Shown here: piece after piece, positions 51,106-59,178 of the stretch
Numbering within the stretch: position 1 is the stretch's first letter
Layout of the letters: every line of letters starts with the position of its first letter
From: Lachnospiraceae bacterium
GTDB taxonomy: Bacteria > Bacillota > Clostridia > Lachnospirales > Lachnospiraceae
Length of the DNA stretch: 64,000 bases
Direction of reading: 5' to 3'
NCBI GenBank assembly: GCA_022793375.1
Contig: JAAWCS010000068.1
Coordinates: 23,604 to 87,603 of the forward strand
The notes under the pieces: generated by a model
Told to the model about the DNA's origin: nothing
Databases searched by the model: none
The model's input: only the letters and a program-made list of their open reading frames with translations
Made by a program: the position numbers and the translations under genes

Positions 51106-52151
51106 GGCGTGGTCTCCTTTCCCCGGTAGCCGCGGTACCATTTTACAAATTCCGAAAGCCCTTCGTACAGGCCCGTATGAGGACGAAAGCCAAAATCCCT
51201 CTCCGTTTCCTCCATGTCCGCGCACGTCTGGTAGACGTCGCCCGCCTGCATAGGAAGAAACGTCTTTTTACCGGGACGGTCAATGACTCCCTGTTCCATC
51301 AAACACCTTTCCAGCGTCTCCACAAACGTAAGCAGGTTTTCCGGCCGGCAGTTGCCAATATTGTAGAGTTTATGGGGCGTCCCGCCTGCATCCGGCGACG
51401 GCGGCGCCTGCAAAACTTTGGTAATCCCGGCAACGGTATCGTCAATATAGGTAAAATCCCGGTACATATCCCCGTTGTTGAAGATCTCGATCGTCTCTCC
51501 CCGCACCAATTTGTCCGTAAAGCGAAAATATGCCATATCCGGCCTTCCCGCCGGCCCGTACACCGTAAAGAAACGCAGTCCCGTCGTCGGGATCTGAAAC
51601 AGGCTGCTGTAGGCATAGGCCATCATTTCATCGGATTTCTTGGTCGCCGCGTACAGGCTCACCGGAGAATCCGCCTTATCCTGTACCGAATAGGGAACTT
51701 TTTCGTTGCATCCGTACACCGAACTGGAACTGGCATAGACAAAGTGTTCGACCCCTTTTTTACCGCCGTCTAAGGAATGCCGGCAGGCTTCCAGAATCCG
51801 GAAGAACCCTATCAAGTTGCTCTCTATGTAAACGTCGGGATTTGTGAGGGAATACCTCACCCCTGTCTGCGCCGCCAGATTGACCACCACCGAAGGAGCG
51901 TATGTTTCAAATACCTTCCCCACTGTCTCCGGGTCCGCAATACTCCCGCGGATCAAACAAAAATTTTCAAATTTTTCCAGCCGCGAAAGCCGCATTTCTT
52001 TTAATGAAACGTCATAATACGGATTCATATTGTCGATTCCGATTACCCGCACGCCGGCTCTGTCTTTTAGCAAACGCTCCGCCAGGTTCGCGCCGATAAA
52101 GCCGGCCGCACCGGTAATCAGGACCGTCCTGCCTTCTAACGAAAGCTTCAT
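51102..52151 (-). CDS. NAD-dependent epimerase (UDP-glucuronate 4-epimerase type)
   Basis: A 349-residue extended SDR: cofactor motif GAAGFIG at residues 14-20, 'DNMNPYYDVSLKEMRLSRL' typical of UDP-glucuronate/UDP-galactose 4-epimerases, and catalytic YxxxK in 'SLYAATKKSDE'. The product would be UDP-galacturonate or a related sugar for the polymer. It overlaps the polymerase stop by 4 bases (52148-52151) and the next glycosyltransferase by 4. Acidic sugar in the polymer is therefore plausible. Confidence 0.88.
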   Translation of the reverse strand: MKLSLEGRTVLITGAAGFIGANLAERLLKDRAGVRVIGIDNMNPYYDVSLKEMRLSRLEKFENFCLIRGSIADPETVGKVFETYAPSVVVNLAAQTGVRYSLTNPDVYIESNLIGFFRILEACRHSLDGGKKGVEHFVYASSSSVYGCNEKVPYSVQDKADSPVSLYAATKKSDEMMAYAYSSLFQIPTTGLRFFTVYGPAGRPDMAYFRFTDKLVRGETIEIFNNGDMYRDFTYIDDTVAGITKVLQAPPSPDAGGTPHKLYNIGNCRPENLLTFVETLERCLMEQGVIDRPGKKTFLPMQAGDVYQTCADMEETERDFGFRPHTGLYEGLSEFVKWYRGYRGKETTP

Positions 52152-53428
52152 GTCATTTCCTCCCGATCCCTCAACATCCTCTTATTTCTGCCGTTTAGAA
52201 CGCTCTTTACAACGATAATCCCCATTCCCAGGACAGCCGAATAAAGATACGAAATATTTTCCGTAAGGCGCAGCACCGCCATGGCGATACAGACTCCCAG
52301 CACCACGGCGTCGTCCGTGACACTGTCGCCTTTTACCGTCTTTTTTACCAGCCACGGAAAAACCAGCAGCATCCAGAGCAGATAACCCCAAAAGCCCAGT
52401 TCAATATAGTGCTTGACATAGTCGCAGTGTACGTTTACCGATTGCAGACCCACATTAAAACGATCCGCATCCGCCACCAGCCGATGCGTCCAGCCAAGCC
52501 CCCGCCCTAAATACGTCGGGCTGAACTCATAATACTTGTTGTAATAATTATAGATCGTCGTCCGGCTGGAAGTGTTGATATTCAGCGCATCCATAATCCG
52601 GTTGAAAAGGCCGTAGCGGACCACCGGGATATAGAGGAAGGCACTCAGGGCAAAGCCGATCACGATCGCGTTCAAAAACCAGCGGCGGTATTTTTCCGGC
52701 ATCCGCACATAGGCAAAGGCGGCAAAAAAACTAACGGCCAGGGCAAACAGACCGCTTCGTTTAAATGTATCCAGTATCGCAAATACGGTAACCGCCAGAC
52801 GTAGAAACATCCTCCCCGGCGCTTCCTCTTTCCTGTGGAAAAGAAAGTACAGCGCAAAAAATACATACGTATAGCAAAAGCTGGTATCCTCCAGGTTGAT
52901 GCCGCCGCCGTCCAGGCCGCCGGAACTTACATAGGCGATCAGACGGCGCAGAAATTCCGCCGGCCCATATTCTGTCAGTTTCGGCAGCAGCAAAAGGCCA
53001 AAAGCCGTCGTCATTGCCCAAAACGCATAGGTGACTGCTTTTTCCCGCAGTATATAGACCGTGACCGCCGCGCAGATTGCACACAAAACCATATAGGACG
53101 GCTCGAAAAAGCCGCTGATCATCTGACGGATCGGCGTAAAACTAAAAATCCAGATTGCCGTCGTATAGAGTACGGCCGCCAGATACGACATAGCCAGCAT
53201 GCCCGCCGGCTTCATCGAATGATACAGATACGGCACATCCGGGGAAACCAGAAAACAGATTCCCCCTACTGCGACCAGCACAATGCAGCCAATATACTGA
53301 TAGCCGACTCCAAAGCCGCCGATGGTAACATAATTATTATAAAAATAGAAGATTTCGACCAGCAGCAGAAAGCAAATTCCTTCTGCCAGTTTTTGTCCGT
53401 AATCCGTCCCGATCCGTTCCTTTTCCAT
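52148..53428 (-). CDS. wzy: Wzy-like polysaccharide polymerase
   Basis: A 426-residue membrane protein with 10-12 spans and a large central external loop ('FNRIMDALNINTSSRTTIYNYYNKYYEFSPTYLGRGLGWTHRL', around 285-330), the layout of O-antigen/exopolysaccharide polymerases. It would join repeat units outside the membrane. ATG 53428 lies 17 bases after the Wzz-GGDEF stop; the in-frame ATG at 53494 overlaps that gene and adds only Arg-rich sequence. The sequence is too variable for a specific linkage. Confidence 0.8.
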   Translation of the reverse strand: MEKERIGTDYGQKLAEGICFLLLVEIFYFYNNYVTIGGFGVGYQYIGCIVLVAVGGICFLVSPDVPYLYHSMKPAGMLAMSYLAAVLYTTAIWIFSFTPIRQMISGFFEPSYMVLCAICAAVTVYILREKAVTYAFWAMTTAFGLLLLPKLTEYGPAEFLRRLIAYVSSGGLDGGGINLEDTSFCYTYVFFALYFLFHRKEEAPGRMFLRLAVTVFAILDTFKRSGLFALAVSFFAAFAYVRMPEKYRRWFLNAIVIGFALSAFLYIPVVRYGLFNRIMDALNINTSSRTTIYNYYNKYYEFSPTYLGRGLGWTHRLVADADRFNVGLQSVNVHCDYVKHYIELGFWGYLLWMLLVFPWLVKKTVKGDSVTDDAVVLGVCIAMAVLRLTENISYLYSAVLGMGIIVVKSVLNGRNKRMLRDREEMT

Positions 53429-53444
53429 AAGCCCCGGCACCCGA

Positions 53445-55520
53445 TCAGGAAATTCTTCGAAGCGCCGGCCTGGACGCCTTCTTAATCGAGTCAATCATAA
53501 GCTTGCGAATCTCATAAATCTTGCTTTTGCCGCTCACCGAAATACCGCATGTGTAGGCAATTTTGCACTCGTGTTCCTTGTTGTAAGAAGCAGACCTGTT
53601 TCCGATCTCTTCTATATAGGCGTGGGCCTGTTCCCGGTCCGAAGCCTCCAAAAATACGATAAACTGCCCCAGGCCGTTGTTGGCCAAAAACGCCCGGTCG
53701 GAGGAAAAAACCTCCCTGAGGATACGGCAGAAATCGGCCATCATCTTGTCGCAGACCTCCCGGCCGTACCTTCTGTTTTTCTCCTCAATCTCCGTCATTT
53801 TAATTGAGACGCATACAAAGTCGGAGGGCAGTATCACTTTGCTGTATTTCGCTATGTAGCGGTCACAGCCCATCCGGTTGGCGATATTTAACTTTCTGTC
53901 CATAAAGATATAGTAGTCAAAGATTTCAAACGTCCGGCCTACCACGATCGCCAGAACACAGCCTACGACACCAAACAGCGCCACCGCCAGCATCGCGTAC
54001 ACCAGCAGATTCATCGCAGGCGTCAGCACCGTATCCGTCATGATCCCGATGTTTTCCGCCCCTGTATAGCGGTTGTATTCCTGGTTCGTCGCGATCGCGG
54101 TCTGGTACAGGAAGTCCACGCGGTCGGCCAGCTCCGTCAGCATTTGAAGCGCCGTATCCTGGCTCTCTTGTGAGCTTACGATCTTTTCCCGCACCACGGT
54201 ATCGGGAATAAACGTAACCGTTCCCTGCGTATCGTCGGTCTCCGGATCATCGGTCTCCGGATCATCCGTTTCCAAATCGTCAGTCACCGGATCATTGGTC
54301 TCCGGATCGGAGACCGGCTCCCCGGCTTCGTCCGTCGGCTCTTTTTCGCCGTCGTCCGTATCCCCGGCATTGTTTTGCAAATCCGGCGCTTCTTTCGGGT
54401 CCTCCACTACCTCGATGCTTACGCCGTCGTCCATTCCGACGTTGCCGGAATAAACTTCTAAAATGTACTGGTCATAGGCAATATCGATCAGCGTACTTTC
54501 AAATGCCGTGCGCTCCGACACAAAATGATTCATCAAGCTGTCGTATTCCGTCGTTTCGTCCGCCCGCTTCCGATCTTCTCCCGTTCCAAAATATTCATCG
54601 TAAACATCGCCGAGAATGTATTCATGGGTAAAATCCGTATTCAGAGACCCGCGCATCATCTCGACATAGGCCGCGATAATCTCATCAATACCGCGCCACT
54701 GCGCCTCGGATTTGTCGTTCTTTAACACGGCATTTTTGATCCGGTCCTCATATTTGGAGATCAGGACATCCTGATCCTTCGTAACCTGGTTGCCGAGGAT
54801 GTAGGCATAGGCATCCGGAACCGAAATCTCGTCCAAAAGCGCGAATTCCCGGCGAAGATCCGCAAACGTGTAGCCGGTATCTGCCGAGCGGAAGCCCGCG
54901 TCGGTCCGATAAGACAATTGATCCAGCGCCCGTGCAACCGCCGTATCGAGAATTTCCGCCATTTCAATATAATCGTAATCCCGTTCATAGAGCCCCTCTA
55001 CGGAATACAGCGGCACCGCGCTGTTTACATGATTTTCCGCATACGTTTCCACATAAGCGTTCAGCATGGCCTTGAGGATTTGCTGGGAAAAGGCGCCGGC
55101 ATTGCGGACATCCTGGCTTCCCACCGTATAGGAGACCAGATACATCGTCGGCTTTTCCTCCGCAAGCTCGCCTTTTTCATTGAGCGCCTCCTGCGCCGTG
55201 GCCTCCTCCTTGCTCTGGATCGCTTCCACGCGGACATTCGCCCGGATGGCGTCGATATTGTTTCCGTCGTAACTGAGGCCTAGTCTCTCAAATACCTTTG
55301 TCATGACCTCGACGGAATAAATCTCCGTCACGTCAATCTCCGTCCCGTCCGGTGCAAGTCCGTCCACTGCCTCCGGATTCATGTACTGGATAATCGCGCT
55401 GGCCGTATAGGTCTGCTTTCTGGAAAAATACGAATAAAACAGCGCTCCCATCAGCAAAGATGATAAAACAATCAATGCCCGGTATTTTCGGATATAGGAA
55501 AAAAGTTTAAATTCCTTCAT
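53445..55520 (-). CDS. Wzz-like protein fused to a degenerate GGDEF domain
   Basis: A 691-residue two-part protein. Residues 1-510 are a Wzz-like chain-length module: a span at 16-34, 'LAPDGTEIDVTEIYSVEVMTKVFERLGLS', long helical external segments, a DPETD-type repeat linker (about 402-428) and a second span near 490-515. The cytoplasmic end (about 525-690) has GGDEF-domain landmarks ('FMDRKLNIANRMGCDRYI', 'GREVCDKMMADFCRILREVF'), but the signature is NGLGQF (615-620), so cyclase activity is unlikely. It could sense c-di-GMP or bind another protein to control polymer length. It sits between the DivIVA-like and Wzy genes. Confidence 0.78.
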   Translation of the reverse strand: MKEFKLFSYIRKYRALIVLSSLLMGALFYSYFSRKQTYTASAIIQYMNPEAVDGLAPDGTEIDVTEIYSVEVMTKVFERLGLSYDGNNIDAIRANVRVEAIQSKEEATAQEALNEKGELAEEKPTMYLVSYTVGSQDVRNAGAFSQQILKAMLNAYVETYAENHVNSAVPLYSVEGLYERDYDYIEMAEILDTAVARALDQLSYRTDAGFRSADTGYTFADLRREFALLDEISVPDAYAYILGNQVTKDQDVLISKYEDRIKNAVLKNDKSEAQWRGIDEIIAAYVEMMRGSLNTDFTHEYILGDVYDEYFGTGEDRKRADETTEYDSLMNHFVSERTAFESTLIDIAYDQYILEVYSGNVGMDDGVSIEVVEDPKEAPDLQNNAGDTDDGEKEPTDEAGEPVSDPETNDPVTDDLETDDPETDDPETDDTQGTVTFIPDTVVREKIVSSQESQDTALQMLTELADRVDFLYQTAIATNQEYNRYTGAENIGIMTDTVLTPAMNLLVYAMLAVALFGVVGCVLAIVVGRTFEIFDYYIFMDRKLNIANRMGCDRYIAKYSKVILPSDFVCVSIKMTEIEEKNRRYGREVCDKMMADFCRILREVFSSDRAFLANNGLGQFIVFLEASDREQAHAYIEEIGNRSASYNKEHECKIAYTCGISVSGKSKIYEIRKLMIDSIKKASRPALRRIS

Positions 55521-55537
55521 ATCCTGATCTGCCTCCT

Positions 55538-56392
55538 TTAATCTGTCTCCTCAAAGTCGTATTGTTCGCCGGTATCCATCACCAGAAATTTTTTGAGTTC
55601 ATCCCGAATCGCATCGAGCTGCTTTTCCATGCATGCAATACCGTTTACCTGTTCCTCCAGATAATACTTGGAGGTTTCCAATCCAGTGCGGTTTGCGTTC
55701 AGCGCATGAACCAGTTCCAAAATCGACTTTTCTTTCTCCTGCGCAATCCGTCTGTGCGTCTCCTCCAAAAGAAGCTTCGCCTCGTTCTTCGCCTTTGTCC
55801 GGATAATTTCCGCATCGATTCTCGCGTTCATAAGGACTTCTTTGACCGCGTCGTAGTTGTCCTCATATTTTTTCTTCTCTTCACGCAGTTGAAACGCTTC
55901 GTCCTCCAGCTGTTTCTTTTCAGAAAGAACCAGCTTCAAGCGTTTTTTGCTCTGCGCATAGAGCTTATTGCTGGCCTTCAACTGCATTTTTGTCTCTCTC
56001 AGTTCCAGTCTGGCCGATGCCAGTTCGTTCTCCCAGTCTGCGCTGGCCGCCGTTTCTTTCTCCGCATCCGACGTCTTTTCTGCCGACGGCTCCTCTGCCG
56101 GCGCCTCCCCGGCCGGCGGCTCTTTTGCCGGTATCTCCCCGGCCGGCGGCTCCATCTCTTGTTCGCTTATTTCCTCCGGCGCTTCCTGCGTATCGCTAAA
56201 AACGATGATATCTTCACCCTCGGCCGGCGCTTTTTCCGCCGCCGGCGCCGCGGAAGCATCGGCAGAACTTTTGCCGTCTGTCAGCCGGGCCTGGAGCCGA
56301 ACCAGTTCCTCCTCCAGTCTTGCGACGTACATCCGTACATCCTCTTTTTTATATCCGCCAAAGGCGCTGGTTCTAAAAAGCTTCTCCTGCAT
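55538..56392 (-). CDS. DivIVA-like coiled-coil protein
   Basis: A 284-residue soluble protein. The start 'FRTSAFGGYKKEDVRMYVARLEEELVRLQARL' resembles the DivIVA N-terminal lipid-binding and first coiled-coil segment. A Pro/Ala/Glu-rich spacer with 'PPAGE' and 'PAEEPSAE' repeats (about 45-115) leads to a long coiled coil (120-270). DivIVA proteins mark curved membrane at poles and septa and recruit partners. Within this operon it may place the polysaccharide machinery; that is inference. It lies 24 bases after the upstream glycosyltransferase and 17 before the Wzz-GGDEF gene. Confidence 0.7.
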   Translation of the reverse strand: MQEKLFRTSAFGGYKKEDVRMYVARLEEELVRLQARLTDGKSSADASAAPAAEKAPAEGEDIIVFSDTQEAPEEISEQEMEPPAGEIPAKEPPAGEAPAEEPSAEKTSDAEKETAASADWENELASARLELRETKMQLKASNKLYAQSKKRLKLVLSEKKQLEDEAFQLREEKKKYEDNYDAVKEVLMNARIDAEIIRTKAKNEAKLLLEETHRRIAQEKEKSILELVHALNANRTGLETSKYYLEEQVNGIACMEKQLDAIRDELKKFLVMDTGEQYDFEETD

Positions 56393-56416
56393 ATTTTGTC
56401 CTCGCTCACAACACTT

Positions 56417-57658
56417 TTATGATTCCAAACATGAAATAACTCTCGACATATGGAGCTCTTCCCCATACTCTTTTTCACATTTTTCTCTTGCTTTTCTCCC
56501 CAGCTTTTCACTCAGCCCCTCGTCTCGTACAAACCTCTCAAGCTGCTTTGCCAGCGCGTGCGCATCCTTGGGCGGGAACAAAAATCCTGTCTTTCCCTCC
56601 TCCACAATTTCCGCCAGGCTTCCCAGCCGCGAGGCCACTACCGGCTTTCCATGCGCATACGCCTCCAGCACCGTGTTCGGCATGTTCTCATACCAGATCG
56701 CCGGACAGACCACACAGGATGCATGGGCAACCAGCTCATGCAGTTGACCGCCTGCCAGAAAACCGGTAAAAACTATCTTTTCTTCCAGATGATGTTCGGC
56801 AATGTAACGCTTTATCTGCAAGTCATCTTCCGAATCAGACAAAGTCCCCGTTATTTTCATCACATATCCGCTGTCTTTTAATTCCTTCATTGCCCGGACT
56901 GCGTAGATCGTTCCCTTTTGTTTCGCCATACGCCCCATAAAGAGAAAATACTTCTCATGAGAATAGCAGGGCACGACCGCCTGGCTGTCCGTAAAGGTCG
57001 GAATGTGAATGATTTTATGCGCCGGCACGCCCCCCTCCACCAGTTTTCCCTTGGTAAAGGCCGACGGCGTGATAAATAAATCAACCTTCTTATAAACGCC
57101 GTTCCACTGGTATAATTTCATCGCCAGAATGCGCAGCAGCGTTCCCGACCGGGAATTTTTCACGCAGCGCCTGCGAAGCGCTTTGCCGTATGTTCCGTGG
57201 AGACAGGCTTCGCAGATTTCCTCCCCGCACAAAAAATCGTATTTCGCGCAAAACATAAAGAAATCCGAAATCCGGTGCACCACGCGGATTCCTTCTTTTT
57301 GGGCCGCATGGATAATGGACGGGGACAAATGATTGATCTCATGAAGAATATACACCGCATCCGGCCGCGTCCGGCGTATCAGCTTTCGCAGCCGTCTCGC
57401 CGCGTCAAAATTCCAGACCGTGGCCCGGAAAATACCGTATAAATTTTTCAGAGAACGCCTGGTGTCGGAATATAAGAGCGCGTCCGCCCGCGGCTTCGCA
57501 AAATACGCTTCGTATTCGGTCGCCCGGTTCTTAGGATTTTGCACCGAAAAGGGGATCGCTTCGATCCCTCTTTTTTCGGCGGCCGCTATAAAATTAAACA
57601 TATACCGCTCGGGGCCGCCGGCGACAAAAAAACGGTAATTGGCAACAATCACCTTCAT
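56417..57658 (-). CDS. Family 4 glycosyltransferase
   Basis: A 413-residue GT-B enzyme: 'MKVIVANYRFFVAGGPERYMFNF' at the start, a donor half with 'KYFLFMGRMAKQKGTIYAVRAM' and 'WYENMPNTVLEAYAHGKPVVASRLG'. A Cys-rich stretch (FCAKYDFLCGEEICEACLHGTYGK, residues about 135-160) is seen in a subgroup of family-4 enzymes in polysaccharide loci. ATG 57658 is favoured over a GTG four codons upstream that lies within the ribosome-binding region. It starts two bases after the priming transferase stop. Confidence 0.87.
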   Translation of the reverse strand: MKVIVANYRFFVAGGPERYMFNFIAAAEKRGIEAIPFSVQNPKNRATEYEAYFAKPRADALLYSDTRRSLKNLYGIFRATVWNFDAARRLRKLIRRTRPDAVYILHEINHLSPSIIHAAQKEGIRVVHRISDFFMFCAKYDFLCGEEICEACLHGTYGKALRRRCVKNSRSGTLLRILAMKLYQWNGVYKKVDLFITPSAFTKGKLVEGGVPAHKIIHIPTFTDSQAVVPCYSHEKYFLFMGRMAKQKGTIYAVRAMKELKDSGYVMKITGTLSDSEDDLQIKRYIAEHHLEEKIVFTGFLAGGQLHELVAHASCVVCPAIWYENMPNTVLEAYAHGKPVVASRLGSLAEIVEEGKTGFLFPPKDAHALAKQLERFVRDEGLSEKLGRKAREKCEKEYGEELHMSRVISCLES

Positions 57659-57659
57659 A

Positions 57660-58280
57660 TTATCTTCCACCCTTATGTATCATCGCCATCGGCGTCTTGC
57701 AAATCACCTTCAAATCCAGCAAAACAGAACGGTGCGCAATATAGTCCAGATCCATCTCCACCCAATCGTAAAAAGAAATATCGTTTCGATTGGGCATGAT
57801 CTGCCAGGTGCATGTAAGCCCCGGCAGGACGCTCAGCCGTTGTTTCTGATATTCGCTGTAACAAGTCACTTCTTCCGGTAAAGGCGGTCTTGGCCCGACA
57901 AAACTCATATCGCCCCTCAATATATTGAAAAGCTGCGGCAATTCATCCAGACCGGTCCTTCTGAGATAGCTTCCTAAGTGCGTCATACGCGGGTCTTTTT
58001 TTATCTTAAAGACAGGGCCGTCCATTTCATTTAGTTTCTGCATATCCGGCTTCATTTCTTCGGCTCCCTTTACCATTGTTCGAAATTTGTACATGGTAAA
58101 GGGTTTCCCGTCTTTTCCGATTCTGGATTGAAAAAAAACTGGACTACCATGAGGGTCGTCCAGATAAACAGCTAAACCAATAATGATAAATACCGGGCTT
58201 AATATCGCCAAACCTATAAAAGAAAAGAAAATGTCAAAAATACGTTTTATCTGTGTATAGCATGTTTTCTGAGTCGACAT
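57660..58280 (-). CDS. Undecaprenyl-phosphate sugar phosphotransferase (priming enzyme)
   Basis: A 206-residue bacterial sugar transferase (PF02397 type), first gene of the exopolysaccharide operon. One N-terminal membrane hairpin (about 15-37), then 'PVFFQSRIGKDGKPFTMYKFRTMV', 'TGLDELPQLFNILRGDMSFVGPRPPLP' and 'LPGLTCTWQI'. It loads the first sugar-1-phosphate on undecaprenyl phosphate; whether galactose, glucose or another sugar cannot be read. This short form lacks the extra spans of WbaP. Confidence 0.92.
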   Translation of the reverse strand: MSTQKTCYTQIKRIFDIFFSFIGLAILSPVFIIIGLAVYLDDPHGSPVFFQSRIGKDGKPFTMYKFRTMVKGAEEMKPDMQKLNEMDGPVFKIKKDPRMTHLGSYLRRTGLDELPQLFNILRGDMSFVGPRPPLPEEVTCYSEYQKQRLSVLPGLTCTWQIMPNRNDISFYDWVEMDLDYIAHRSVLLDLKVICKTPMAMIHKGGR

Positions 58281-58303
58281 ATTTTTATCCTATTTTTCAT
58301 ATT

Positions 58304-58335
58304 GTTTACAAGTAAACCAGGCATACCGCATGCCC
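58304..58335 (-). other. Paired hairpins before the priming transferase start
   Basis: GTTTAC..GTAAAC (58304-58317) and GGCAT..ATGCC (58319-58333) form two adjacent small hairpins 23-50 bases upstream of the ATG. They are within the operon leader and may affect translation or later elongation. Confidence 0.4.
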
Positions 58336-58342
58336 TTCTCTT

Positions 58343-58417
58343 TTAAGATTCTCGGATAGTCCGGCCGCATACCACCGAACAACCCGTCGCCAATACTTGT
58401 TTTGCCCCCCTTTGCAT
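58343..58417 (-). CDS. Possible 24-residue leader peptide of the exopolysaccharide operon
   Basis: ATG at 58417 follows GGGAG by eight bases and opens a 24-codon frame ending TAA at 58343, wholly within the operon leader. The peptide (M-Q-R-G-A-K-Q..., with two Cys and no run of a regulatory amino acid) is not recognised. It could act as an upstream ORF that couples ribosome passage to leader folding. Confidence 0.35.
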   Translation of the reverse strand: MQRGAKQVLATGCSVVCGRTIRES

Positions 58418-58493
58418 TGTTTTTTCTCCCTGTCTGATTGTTGATTCTTGTTGCATTTCTCCACCATCAGATAATACAGTTAATTTGAACTCT

Positions 58494-58522
58494 ATTATAG
58501 CATAATCGCCTAAAGCCTGCAA
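58494..58522 (-). promoter_or_regulatory. Promoter of the exopolysaccharide operon
   Basis: Leftward TTGCAG (58522-58517), 17-base spacer, TATAAT (58499-58494) with an extended TGC before it. The transcript would start near 58487 and has a leader of about 205 bases. From 58523 to 58740 I see nothing beyond AT-rich non-coding sequence. Confidence 0.7.
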
Positions 58523-58744
58523 GCCTGTTTTGGCTGGATTTCTCTGGATTACGCCTTAACATTACATTACCTTTCTGCATGATTTATCCTTTTTTGGTAA
58601 TATATTCCTCAAGAAAGCAAGATTGAATTTACATTTTCTATATATTTTATGTTAAGAACGGCCGATCTAACTATACAAACTGCATCAGTTTCCCTCTGTG
58701 CCGGGCAAAATACTTATCAATAAAGAAAACGATACGAAGCAAAA

Positions 58745-58771
58745 GGGCGGCAGAAGGAAGCACTGCCGCCC
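58745..58771 (-). terminator. Terminator downstream of GNAT fragment/recombinase
   Basis: GGGCGGCAG..CTGCCGCCC, a 9-bp GC stem, followed leftward by TTTTGCTT. It separates the mobile remnants from the exopolysaccharide promoter. Confidence 0.7.
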
Positions 58772-58895
58772 CCTCACACGATCCGCAAAAGAGGACATTT
58801 TTATGGATTAAATTTAGAGTTAAGCTTACTCAAGAAACGAATGACTCATAATATAAAATTCTTCCTGGCTCGGTCTGTGTTCCTTTTTCATCTCC

Positions 58896-59093
58896 TTACA
58901 TAATGTTGCCGATGACCTGACCGTCTAATTCCGCCACAAAGTCCAACTCCGGGATAAAATCCTCATGCCCGCGCATGACGTGTACCAGATAATGTTCTAC
59001 GCAGCCGGGGATGTACATATTATAGAATGCTTTTCTGGTAATCGTTTCAACAGTTTTGTAATCTTTTTCGGTTTCGTTTCGTATTGTCAGCAA
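58896..59093 (-). pseudogene. GNAT acetyltransferase, truncated after 65 residues
   Basis: TTG at 59093 with AAAGGAG eight bases upstream opens the start of a GNAT domain ('MLTIRNETEKDYKTVETITRKAF', 'FIPELDFVAELDGQVIGNIM'), and then a TAA. A full enzyme of about 165 residues should continue with strands binding acetyl-CoA. The sequence after the stop does not continue the domain in any frame, so the 3' part has been lost by rearrangement, not by a single mutation. Confidence 0.75.
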
Positions 59094-59178
59094 TGGTTGG
59101 GCTCCTTTCTGTATTTGACTGTTAATCTAAAGTGCGATACGCTGGTTATATACTAAGTGTTCCTCATAATCCGGGGCT

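Noticed and set aside
55562..56422. A 286-codon plus-strand ORF rich in Arg and Phe
   Set aside because: It mirrors the coiled-coil codons of the DivIVA-like gene on the other strand.
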